DNA of 19,813 nucleotides from Clostridia bacterium (GTDB taxonomy: Bacteria > Bacillota > Clostridia > Monoglobales > Monoglobaceae): positions 1 through 19,813 of the forward strand of contig JAFQRU010000024.1 of assembly GCA_017409915.1 (NCBI GenBank). The letters are read 5' to 3'. A model generated the notes under the pieces. The model saw nothing but the letters and a program-made list of their open reading frames with translations. It did no database searches and was not told where the DNA came from. Positions 7,082-13,683 of this stretch are shown piece by piece. Numbering within the stretch: position 1 is the stretch's first letter; each line of letters begins with the position of its first letter. The translations under genes were made by a program, and so were the position numbers.

Positions 7082-8647
7082 TTATTTTGCGTAGTCAACT
7101 GCTCTTGTTTCTCTGATAACATTAACTTTGATTTGTCCCGGATATTCCATTTCATCCTCAATCTTCTTAACGATATCCTTTGCAAGTAAAACAGTTTCTT
7201 CGTCCTTAACCTTATCAGGTTTAACGATGATTCTGATTTCACGTCCTGCCTGAATTGCGAAGGAACGTTCAACTCCGCCAAAGGAGTTTGCAATTCCTTC
7301 AAGGTTTTCAAGACGCTTGATATAAGATTCCAAGTTTTCTCTTCTTGCCGCAGGTCTTGCCGCAGAAATAGCATCTGCCGCCTGAACAAGACAAGCTTCG
7401 ATGGAATTTGGTTCAACATCGCCGTGGTGGGCCATAATCGCATGGATAACTCTTTCGTTTTCCTTATACTTTCTTGCCACATCAGCACCGATTGTAACAT
7501 GAGAACCCTCAACATCGTGGTCAATTGCCTTACCGATATCGTGGAGAAGTCCCGCTCTCTTTGCAAGAGCAACATCGGCTCCAAGCTCTGCCGCCATAAG
7601 TCCTGCCAAATGTGAAACCTCAATAGCGTGTTTTAAAACATTCTGGCCATAGCTTGTTCTGTATTTAAGCTTACCGATAAGACGGATAAGCTCAGGATGA
7701 AGACCGTGAACACCTGTATCAAAGGTAGCCTGTTCACCCTCTTCTTTAATAATCTGTTCAACCTCTTTCTGAGCCTTTTCAACAGTTTCTTCAATCCTGC
7801 CCGGATGAATTCTTCCGTCAGTTATAAGCTTTTCAAGAGACCTTCTTGCAACTTCACGGCGAACAGGGTCAAAGCCTGAAAGAATAACCGCCTCAGGAGT
7901 ATCGTCGATAATTAAATCAACCCCTGTAAGGTTTTCGATTGTTCTTATGTTTCGTCCCTCACGGCCGATAATTCTTCCCTTCATTTCATCGTTAGGAAGA
8001 TTTACAACAGATACAGTTGTTTCGGCAACATGGTCAGCAGCACAGCGCTGAATTGCGCCTGTGATGATATTTCTTGCCTTAGCATCAGCCTCTTCCTTTG
8101 CCTGATCTTCAATGCTCTTAATAAGCATTGCAACCTCGTGACGGGAATCAGTTTCAACCTGCTCCATAATAATTCTTCTTGCCTCTTCGGCAGAAAGGTC
8201 AGCAACTTTTTCAAGCTGAGCCATCTGGAGCTTTTTAACCTGTTCAAGCTCTAATTGAGTTTCCTCAAGCTTTGCAAGTTTTTGCTGCATTAATTCTTCT
8301 TTTTCTTCAATGTTTTGTGCTTTCTTGTCAATTGTGTCTTCCTTTTGCTGAATTCTTCTTTCCTGTCTCTGAATTTCGTTGCGTCTTTCCTTGATTTCTC
8401 TGTCAAGTTCAGCGCGTCCTCTATGTATTTCCTCTTTTGCTTCTAATAATTTTTCTTTTTTAGCATTTTCTGCATTTCTTATTGCCTCAGATTTTGCGCC
8501 TTCGATAACACGTTTTGCTTCTTCTTCGGCACTTCCTATTTTTAATTCGGCAACTTTTTTACGGTATGAATATCCGTATTTAAAAGCCGAAATTCCAACT
8601 ACACCGGCAAGAACAACACCTGCCACTATTGATATAATCAGTTCTAT
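7082..8647 (-). CDS. rny: Ribonuclease Y (apparent ATA start codon)
   Basis: Membrane-anchored endoribonuclease that starts mRNA decay in Firmicutes. From the first GTG (8626) the protein has 514 residues; using that numbering, a long charged coiled coil covers about 25-175. A KH domain with GRIIGREGRNIR (217-228) spans about 204-265. An HD domain with the metal-binding LLHDIGKAIDH (360-370) spans about 330-423. The GTG start is 29 bases from the AGGAGG (8661-8656) and cuts into the membrane anchor. Upstream in frame there is no ATG, GTG or TTG before a stop. ATA at 8647-8645 lies exactly 8 bases after AGGAGG and adds seven residues (MELIISI if initiated with Met), giving 521 residues and a complete N-terminal membrane segment. 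I therefore place the start there. The gene is monocistronic-like, with its own promoter and a terminator after the stop. Confidence 0.93.
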   Translation of the reverse strand: MELIISIVAGVVLAGVVGISAFKYGYSYRKKVAELKIGSAEEEAKRVIEGAKSEAIRNAENAKKEKLLEAKEEIHRGRAELDREIKERRNEIQRQERRIQQKEDTIDKKAQNIEEKEELMQQKLAKLEETQLELEQVKKLQMAQLEKVADLSAEEARRIIMEQVETDSRHEVAMLIKSIEDQAKEEADAKARNIITGAIQRCAADHVAETTVSVVNLPNDEMKGRIIGREGRNIRTIENLTGVDLIIDDTPEAVILSGFDPVRREVARRSLEKLITDGRIHPGRIEETVEKAQKEVEQIIKEEGEQATFDTGVHGLHPELIRLIGKLKYRTSYGQNVLKHAIEVSHLAGLMAAELGADVALAKRAGLLHDIGKAIDHDVEGSHVTIGADVARKYKENERVIHAIMAHHGDVEPNSIEACLVQAADAISAARPAARRENLESYIKRLENLEGIANSFGGVERSFAIQAGREIRIIVKPDKVKDEETVLLAKDIVKKIEDEMEYPGQIKVNVIRETRAVDYAK

Positions 8648-8653
8648 GGCTAT

Positions 8654-8661
8654 CCCCTCCT
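8654..8661 (-). promoter_or_regulatory. Ribosome binding site that decides the rny start
   Basis: AGGAGGGG is a full-strength Shine-Dalgarno. It is followed by GGATAGCC-ATA-GAA with the same 8-base spacing as AGGAGG-GGATATAT-ATG-GAA at murJ (17086). No standard start codon lies within range, which points to ATA as the initiation codon of rny, or to a base error at 8645. Confidence 0.7.
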
Positions 8662-8769
8662 ATTTAATTTTTATTCTGCCTCCACGGCAGTATATCGTAT
8701 AACGCTAATACTAAAAGAAAATACATATATTTTAAAGGTTTACACAAATACTTAAAACTCTACACTTTA

Positions 8770-8798
8770 ATTTTAATAAAAACCATGACATATGTCAA
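8770..8798 (-). promoter_or_regulatory. Sigma-A promoter of rny, with a palindrome over the -35
   Basis: On the minus strand, consensus TTGACA (8798-8793) and TAAAAT (8775-8770) are 17 bp apart. Expected start near 8763 gives a leader of about 115 nt, in which I see only a small CTGCC/GGCAG hairpin near the gene. The perfect 12-bp palindrome TGACATATGTCA (8786-8797) overlaps the -35 and could be an operator. Confidence 0.75.
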
Positions 8799-8820
8799 GC
8801 ATTTTTTACAATTTAAATTT

Positions 8821-9063
8821 TTACTGTATTACCTCATAAAGGCTTGCAGCATCATTTTTAAGAGTTGACTCTTTTATATCCGTAACTCTTATTTTAAAAG
8901 CCTTTGTTCCAAAGGCAACTTCAATCTCGTCACCGATTTTAACATCATAAGAAGCCTTAACGACTTTGCCGTTAACGCTGACTCTTCCTCCGTCGCAAGC
9001 CTCGTTTGCAACGGTTCTTCTTTTTATAATTCTTGTAACTTTAAGATATTTATCAAGTCTCAT
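8821..9063 (-). CDS. rqcP: RqcP (YabO), S4-domain ribosome quality control protein
   Basis: An 80-residue protein consisting of a single S4 RNA-binding domain: MRLDKYLKVTRIIKRRTVANEACDGGRVSVNGK at the N-terminus matches the RqcP/Hsp15 family. RqcP of B. subtilis binds obstructed 50S subunits with RqcH and helps poly-alanine tailing of stalled nascent chains. It is last in the operon; its ATG overlaps the mazG stop by one base (TAATG), so translation is coupled. The order flippase-mazG-rqcP equals yabM-yabN-yabO in B. subtilis. In that species yabP, yabQ and divIC follow; here rny follows. I see no good terminator after the stop codon. Confidence 0.9.
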   Translation of the reverse strand: MRLDKYLKVTRIIKRRTVANEACDGGRVSVNGKVVKASYDVKIGDEIEVAFGTKAFKIRVTDIKESTLKNDAASLYEVIQ

Positions 9064-9758
9064 TATTTTGACTCGCTTTCGTATTTTTCATATTCTGAAA
9101 TAAAGTTTGAGATTTCGCGGTTTAAGGCAACCTCGGCATCAATCCCTGCGTTTTTAGCAGCAGTTACTATGCTGAAAAGAACCTGCCCCAGATATTTTTC
9201 CGCCGCAGCCTTGTCTGTATTTTCATCAATCATTTTAAGCTTATTATAAACCGCATCTGCAATGTTTATGTCACCTAAAAAGTATCCGTTTTTCACGGCT
9301 TTGCTCTGCACCTTTTCTGCTCTTGTAAGAGAAGGAAGGTATCTTGAAATCCCTTTAAGCTCCTCTGCGACAGTCTTCTGGTCGCGGTCATTTCTCTTAA
9401 TTGCGTCCCACATATCCAAAACGCCGTCGGCGGTTTTAATATCCTCTCCGCCAAAAATATGGGGATGACGATGAATGAGCTTTTTGCAGATAGCGTCTGT
9501 TACATCGCTCATATCATATTCGCCCAGTTCTTTACCAATCTGGGCATGGAAAACAACTTGAAGCAAAAGGTCTCCGCTTTCGTCAGCCATTTTCGCTCCG
9601 TCCCCTGTGTCGATTGCTTCAATAAGTTCATAGCCTTCTTCCATTATGCTTCTTTTTATGCTCTCGTGAGTCTGCTCTCTGTCCCAAGGGCAACCGCCTT
9701 CCCCTCGAAGCTTTTCCATAATGGAAAGCAAGTCTTCAAAAGTATATTTCTTACTCAT
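9063..9758 (-). CDS. mazG: MazG family nucleoside triphosphate pyrophosphohydrolase
   Basis: Hydrolyses (d)NTPs to the monophosphate and pyrophosphate, a house-cleaning role in this family. In the 231-residue product the N-terminal MazG domain has GCPWD (22-26), the EExxE metal-binding motif (E40, E41, E44) and the ExxD pair (E60, D63) of the all-alpha NTP-PPase fold, ending in HRHPHIFGG (96-104). A second, degenerate MazG repeat is likely at about 160-225. B. subtilis YabN, encoded at the same place, carries an extra N-terminal methylase-like domain that is absent here, so this is the stand-alone form as in E. coli. GGAG lies nine bases before the ATG; the gap to the upstream gene is 15 bp. 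Confidence 0.93.
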   Translation of the reverse strand: MSKKYTFEDLLSIMEKLRGEGGCPWDREQTHESIKRSIMEEGYELIEAIDTGDGAKMADESGDLLLQVVFHAQIGKELGEYDMSDVTDAICKKLIHRHPHIFGGEDIKTADGVLDMWDAIKRNDRDQKTVAEELKGISRYLPSLTRAEKVQSKAVKNGYFLGDINIADAVYNKLKMIDENTDKAAAEKYLGQVLFSIVTAAKNAGIDAEVALNREISNFISEYEKYESESK

Positions 9759-9773
9759 ATTTTCTCCTTTTGC

Positions 9774-11501
9774 CTACTTTATAAGTCTGAATTTTTCAAG
9801 AATTTCGGCAAGTTTCTCCCCTTTTGGAAGTATTAAAATATCTTCACGCTTTATGGCTCTTACCAGAAAAGCGGAAATTACATAAACAAGTCCCCCTATG
9901 CCAATGGTTAGTATTGTTGCTCCTCTTGAAATGCCGATTGCATTTTCAAGAAAGATTAATACAAAACCCATAACCAAGGCTGCAAAAAGCGGCTTTATAG
10001 CCGTATCCATCCAGTCAAAACGGATTTTAACCACTCTGACTATACAGATTATATTTATAAGGGCGATTATTCCATAGCAAACTATTGTTGCAATAGGCGC
10101 CCCGTCAATTCCCCATACAGGAATGAAGAAATAGTTCATTAAAACTTTGGCAACTCCCCCTGCAAGCATACTGAAAACGGGATAGTAAACCTTTCCATAG
10201 GCCTGCAAAACCGCATTACTTACCTGAACAATTGAGACGAAAATTATAGCAATTGAGAGCTTTTCAAGAAGCATAAATGCATCTGCATCGCTGTATAAAA
10301 GGCCCAAAATTCCTTTTGATAAAGCGGAAAGGCCTACCGCACAAGGCAGGGCAAAAAGCACTGTTATTTTTATAAGGCTTTTTGTTATAGTTTTAGCCTC
10401 CCCGTCGCTTTTCCCTGCAATTGCAGAAGAAATGGCAGGAACAGCGCTCATACTAAGGGCAACGATAATGGTAAGAGGCAGATTGAACATAGTCTGTGCC
10501 TGGCCCGTATACATTCCGTAAAGGGTGTTGGCCTTCTTTTCAAGAATTTCTGCACCGCTCCAGGATAGCTCAACCGCCTGATTATAAAACTCTGTTCCCT
10601 TTGCAAAAAGGAAATCATATTTCTGGAATACATCGGGATTTACCACAAGTCTGTTCATAACAGTTGCCAAATCCACAAGACTTGTTAAACTTGAAACCGC
10701 CGCTCCGATTGTGATTGGAATTGCGATTAAAACAAGCTCTTTTAAGATGTTTCTTCTTGTTCTTTCGCCAATTTCAAGGACTTTAAGAGTTTTTTCTTTC
10801 TTAACATATACCCCATAAACAATAACCATTAAAACAAGGGACATTGCCGCACCTATGCTGACACCGAAAATTGCGCCCGATGCAGAAAGAATGGTCCTGT
10901 CTAAAACTGACCGAACAGTTTTTGCCCCAAAGTCAACCATAACTCCAAGGTCTTTATCCACCGCCATATTCATAAAGAACATAGCAAGAACAATGCCAAC
11001 CACAAGCTTTGAAAGAGCTTCTATAACCTCGGATGCCGCTGTGGGATACATATTCTGTCTTCCCTGGAAATAGCCTCGGAAAGCAGATACTATTGATGTG
11101 AAGAAGATGGTTGGAGCAATAACCTTGATGCAAAACGCAGCATCGCTGTTTCCTAAGAAAACTGCAAGGTCGTCTGCAAATACAAAAAGAAGAGTCGCCC
11201 CTATAATTCCTATGCTGCCAAGAAGGATTGACGCAGTTTCAAAAACCTTTCTTGCGCCTTTCTCATCTCCTCTCGCCGTGCTTTCAGCAACCATTTTGGA
11301 AACAGCCGTTGGAAAGCCTGCCGTTGCGATAATGAACATAAAAGTATAGATTTGGTAAGCAACATTAAAAAGACCGCTTCCGTCTTTACCGATAAGCTCA
11401 TAAAGGGGTATTTTAAAAATTGCCCCGATTATTTTGACTATGAAATTGGCGAGAGCCAATATTAGTGCACCTTTTATAAAGGTCTGACCGTTATTTTTCA
11501 A
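9774..11501 (-). CDS. YabM/SpoVB-type MOP superfamily flippase (polysaccharide transport protein)
   Basis: A 575-residue, highly hydrophobic protein with about 14 membrane segments, the layout of MOP superfamily lipid-linked oligosaccharide flippases. The N-terminus (IKGALILALANFIVKIIGAIFKIPLYELIG...GSGLFNVAYQIYTF) and the ATAGFPTAVSKMVAE stretch are typical of the SpoVB/YabM branch rather than MurJ. The position directly before mazG and rqcP matches yabM in B. subtilis. Substrate is unknown; candidates are lipid II or a teichoic acid or capsule precursor. The operon thus has two MOP flippases, this and MurJ at 15542-17086. The start codon is TTG (11501-11499), supported by AAGGAG nine bases upstream. 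A 73-bp gap precedes it, the largest in the operon. Confidence 0.87.
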   Translation of the reverse strand: MKNNGQTFIKGALILALANFIVKIIGAIFKIPLYELIGKDGSGLFNVAYQIYTFMFIIATAGFPTAVSKMVAESTARGDEKGARKVFETASILLGSIGIIGATLLFVFADDLAVFLGNSDAAFCIKVIAPTIFFTSIVSAFRGYFQGRQNMYPTAASEVIEALSKLVVGIVLAMFFMNMAVDKDLGVMVDFGAKTVRSVLDRTILSASGAIFGVSIGAAMSLVLMVIVYGVYVKKEKTLKVLEIGERTRRNILKELVLIAIPITIGAAVSSLTSLVDLATVMNRLVVNPDVFQKYDFLFAKGTEFYNQAVELSWSGAEILEKKANTLYGMYTGQAQTMFNLPLTIIVALSMSAVPAISSAIAGKSDGEAKTITKSLIKITVLFALPCAVGLSALSKGILGLLYSDADAFMLLEKLSIAIIFVSIVQVSNAVLQAYGKVYYPVFSMLAGGVAKVLMNYFFIPVWGIDGAPIATIVCYGIIALINIICIVRVVKIRFDWMDTAIKPLFAALVMGFVLIFLENAIGISRGATILTIGIGGLVYVISAFLVRAIKREDILILPKGEKLAEILEKFRLIK

Positions 11502-11536
11502 AAGTCTCAGCTCCTTATGTTTTTCTCCTTACTTAA

Positions 11537-11565
11537 TCTATACGGAAATTCTTCCTCAAAAACAA
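11537..11565 (-). promoter_or_regulatory. Possible internal promoter before the YabM-type flippase gene
   Basis: On the minus strand, TTGTTT (11565-11560) and TATAGA (11542-11537) are 17 bp apart in the only sizeable gap of the operon. Each hexamer has two mismatches to consensus, so this is weak. It would let the flippase-mazG-rqcP block be expressed separately from the polysaccharide genes. Confidence 0.3.
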
Positions 11566-11574
11566 CTGATTTTA

Positions 11575-12063
11575 TTAATCTTTTTCAATAGATACAACTG
11601 TTCCTGTTGTGCTTACATATTTTGTTTCAAAGGTAATGTCCCCGCCTGTGCCTATGAATCTGTTGCTCAAAGTATAATATCCTGCGTCGCTTACGCTTCC
11701 GTCAGTTTCAACTTTTATATGAACGGTAAATTTCTCGGGAACGAAGGTCGGTGCCGCCTTGCCGTTACTCTTTATCCCTGTGTCAGGTGTCGGTTCAACG
11801 GATACAACCTCAACGATTTCCCCTAAATATTCCTTTGTTTCCTCATCATACATTCCGCCGAGGTTGAGGAGGCCTTCAACGGTATACTGTCTTACTTCTT
11901 CAACCTTAACTATATAGGAAAACTTCTGTGTTGTTGTTTCAACAATCTGGGGAGTCGACGAAAATCTTGCGTAAACTCCCACGGCAGTTGCAAGGATAAC
12001 GATAACAACTAAAATATCAATAATGCTTACTTTCCCAAAAAGCTTGCCTTCTTTATTTATCAT
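11575..12063 (-). CDS. DUF4330-like membrane-anchored protein, second copy
   Basis: A 162-residue protein with a short N-terminal NKEGKLFGKVSIIDILV sequence that matches what I know of DUF4330, a membrane segment at about 12-33, and an exported domain of about 130 residues ending in a GTVVSIEKD strand. It has no catalytic motif I recognise and no lipobox. It resembles the adjacent upstream protein: both have a hydrophobic anchor, a VKVEE/VTIEE strand, a KFTVHIK/DMTFTIK strand and a terminal GxVVxIE strand, so they are tandem paralogues. The ATG lies inside the end of the upstream gene (11-bp overlap) with GGAGAGG as ribosome binding site. A role in surface polysaccharide assembly is inferred only from the glycosyltransferase and ligase neighbours. 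Confidence 0.75.
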   Translation of the reverse strand: MINKEGKLFGKVSIIDILVVIVILATAVGVYARFSSTPQIVETTTQKFSYIVKVEEVRQYTVEGLLNLGGMYDEETKEYLGEIVEVVSVEPTPDTGIKSNGKAAPTFVPEKFTVHIKVETDGSVSDAGYYTLSNRFIGTGGDITFETKYVSTTGTVVSIEKD

Positions 12064-12553
12064 TTTCCTCTCCTCCGTCTTCTATGGCAACGACATTCCC
12101 ATACCCTGAAAAACCTTTGCCCACAAAATTAAGCTCCTTGCCGATTTTGATTTTTGCAGTTCCGATAAGAAAATCTCTGTCCGTTTCATTAAGCTCTGCC
12201 TTAATCGTAAATGTCATATCATATCTGCCGATTTTCGCAACCGCTTCCTTTGCCCCTGTTATGGGGTTTGTATATTCCTCAGTTTCGGGAAGAACTCTGA
12301 CCTGTTCTAATGTTCCCTCAACCTTTTCGCGGATTCCCATTTTAACTTTTGCGCCAACCTTGGCATTTTCAAGATACATATCTCTCATATTCTCGTCAAT
12401 GTCATCTTCCTCTATTGTAACTAAAACGGTTGTTTTCTCCGCCGTTGCAACAGTCCCTGACTTGCTCCCAAGAATATAAAAGCCTAAAAATCCCACAGCA
12501 ATAATCAAAACAATTATAAGAAAATCAACAATATTAAACCTTGGTTTTTCCAT
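12053..12553 (-). CDS. DUF4330-like membrane-anchored protein, first copy
   Basis: A 166-residue protein: MEKPRFNIVD, a membrane segment at about 7-28, then an exported domain rich in beta strands (TTVLVTIEEDD, YDMTFTIKAEL, GYGNVVAIEDG). It is the diverged paralogue of the next gene; the common pattern is anchor, two edge strands and a final GxVVxIE strand. The N-terminal KLFGK lead-in of the other copy is missing here. Function unknown. The gene lies 14 bp after the glycosyltransferase stop with a GGAAGGA ribosome binding site and overlaps the second copy by 11 bp, so the two proteins are likely made in similar amounts and may act together. Confidence 0.72.
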   Translation of the reverse strand: MEKPRFNIVDFLIIVLIIAVGFLGFYILGSKSGTVATAEKTTVLVTIEEDDIDENMRDMYLENAKVGAKVKMGIREKVEGTLEQVRVLPETEEYTNPITGAKEAVAKIGRYDMTFTIKAELNETDRDFLIGTAKIKIGKELNFVGKGFSGYGNVVAIEDGGEENDK

Positions 12554-12567
12554 AATTTTCTTCCTTC

Positions 12568-13683
12568 CTATCTTTTCATCTGCTTTTCGTAAATTTCTTC
12601 AAGCTGTCTTGTCATCTTCTCCGCCGTAAACTTCTCTTTATAGTGAACATAGGCGGTCTCGGACATCTTTTCTAAAAGTTCCTTGTCCTCCATCAGAGTT
12701 TTCATCGCCTTATAAAGAGCCCTTGAATTCTGCTTTTTGCAAAGGAGACCGTTTTCTCCATGGGTTACCATATACGGATTCCCCCCGTAAATACTTGCGA
12801 TAGCAGGCTTTTTAAGGCTCATGCCCTCAGAGAGAGCAAGGGATGAGGTTTCCGTTCCATATGAACAGTTTACATTAACATCAATAATGTTGTAAATACT
12901 TGCAACATCTGTTATAAATCCTGTGAAGATAACATTTTCTTCTATTTTAAGCTTCTTTGCCAGCTTGCGAAGATTCTCCTCCTCTGTGCCTGTTCCAACG
13001 ATTAAGAACTTGGCTTTTGGATTTTCCTTGATTATCTTCGCCGCAGCTTCGATATAATATTTATGGCCTTTAACCGCTTCAAGCCTTGCAATAATCCCGA
13101 AAACGAAGTCGCTCTTTTTTATGCCGTATTTTCTTCGGAGCGTGGTTTTTTCTTTTTCGCTTATTTCTGAAAGTGGCTCAACGCCGTTTATAATAACCGT
13201 TATTTTCTTTTCTGAAACCCCTGTGTCAGTAAGGTTTTCCTTTGCCGCCTCGGCAACTGCAACAATGTGAGTTGACAAGGTGTTGTTGACAAAACCGTTT
13301 ATCTGCTTAAAGGGGAATACCGTCATATATTTTGGCGGGTCATAGGCGCAATGCCTTGTATAAATTCTTCCTTTTATGCCTCGCATAAAGGCGGCTATTT
13401 TACCGCTCATAGATGAATGGGTGTGGACTATATCAGGTTTTTCCTTTTTGAAAATCTTATAAAGCTCGAAAATCCCTTTTATGTCCATTGACTTGTCCGC
13501 AAGATTTTCAGTTTCAATAACCTCATACCCTACATCTTCAATTCTTGGTTTTAAAAGGCTTCCTTTCGGAAGAATAACTTTGATTAAAAATTTCTCTCTG
13601 TCGAAATTTTTGAGGTAGTTAACCAAAAGAGTTCCTGCGCCACCGATATTGGTGTCAGTTAAAATATGCAAAACTTTTATCAT
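12568..13683 (-). CDS. GT4 family glycosyltransferase
   Basis: Retaining, nucleotide-sugar-dependent glycosyltransferase of the GT-B fold, 371 residues, cytoplasmic face of the membrane. The N-terminal half has the MIKVLHILTDTNIGGAG acceptor loop and DIVHTHSSMSGKIAA (84-98). The C-terminal half has GIIARLEAVKGH (196-207), LIVGTG (227-232) and the EX7E motif in TETSSLALSEGM (E278 and E286), which in GT4 enzymes contacts the donor sugar. Donor and acceptor cannot be read from sequence. Its ATG overlaps the stop of the O-antigen-ligase-like gene by four bases (ATGA), with AGGAGG upstream. The pairing suggests it adds a sugar to a lipid-linked glycan that the ligase or polymerase then uses. Confidence 0.92.
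   Translation of the reverse strand: MIKVLHILTDTNIGGAGTLLVNYLKNFDREKFLIKVILPKGSLLKPRIEDVGYEVIETENLADKSMDIKGIFELYKIFKKEKPDIVHTHSSMSGKIAAFMRGIKGRIYTRHCAYDPPKYMTVFPFKQINGFVNNTLSTHIVAVAEAAKENLTDTGVSEKKITVIINGVEPLSEISEKEKTTLRRKYGIKKSDFVFGIIARLEAVKGHKYYIEAAAKIIKENPKAKFLIVGTGTEEENLRKLAKKLKIEENVIFTGFITDVASIYNIIDVNVNCSYGTETSSLALSEGMSLKKPAIASIYGGNPYMVTHGENGLLCKKQNSRALYKAMKTLMEDKELLEKMSETAYVHYKEKFTAEKMTRQLEEIYEKQMKR

Noticed and set aside
7030..7623. Open frame of 197 codons on the minus strand overlapping the 3' half of rny
   Set aside because: It lies in another frame inside the KH/HD coding region of rny, has an odd composition with no recognisable domain, and has no ribosome binding site; it runs on only because that frame of rny lacks stops.
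12084..12479. Plus-strand open frame of 131 codons antisense to the first DUF4330-like gene
   Set aside because: Serine-rich translation typical of an antisense shadow, and the minus-strand gene has a good ribosome binding site, a membrane anchor and a paralogue next to it.
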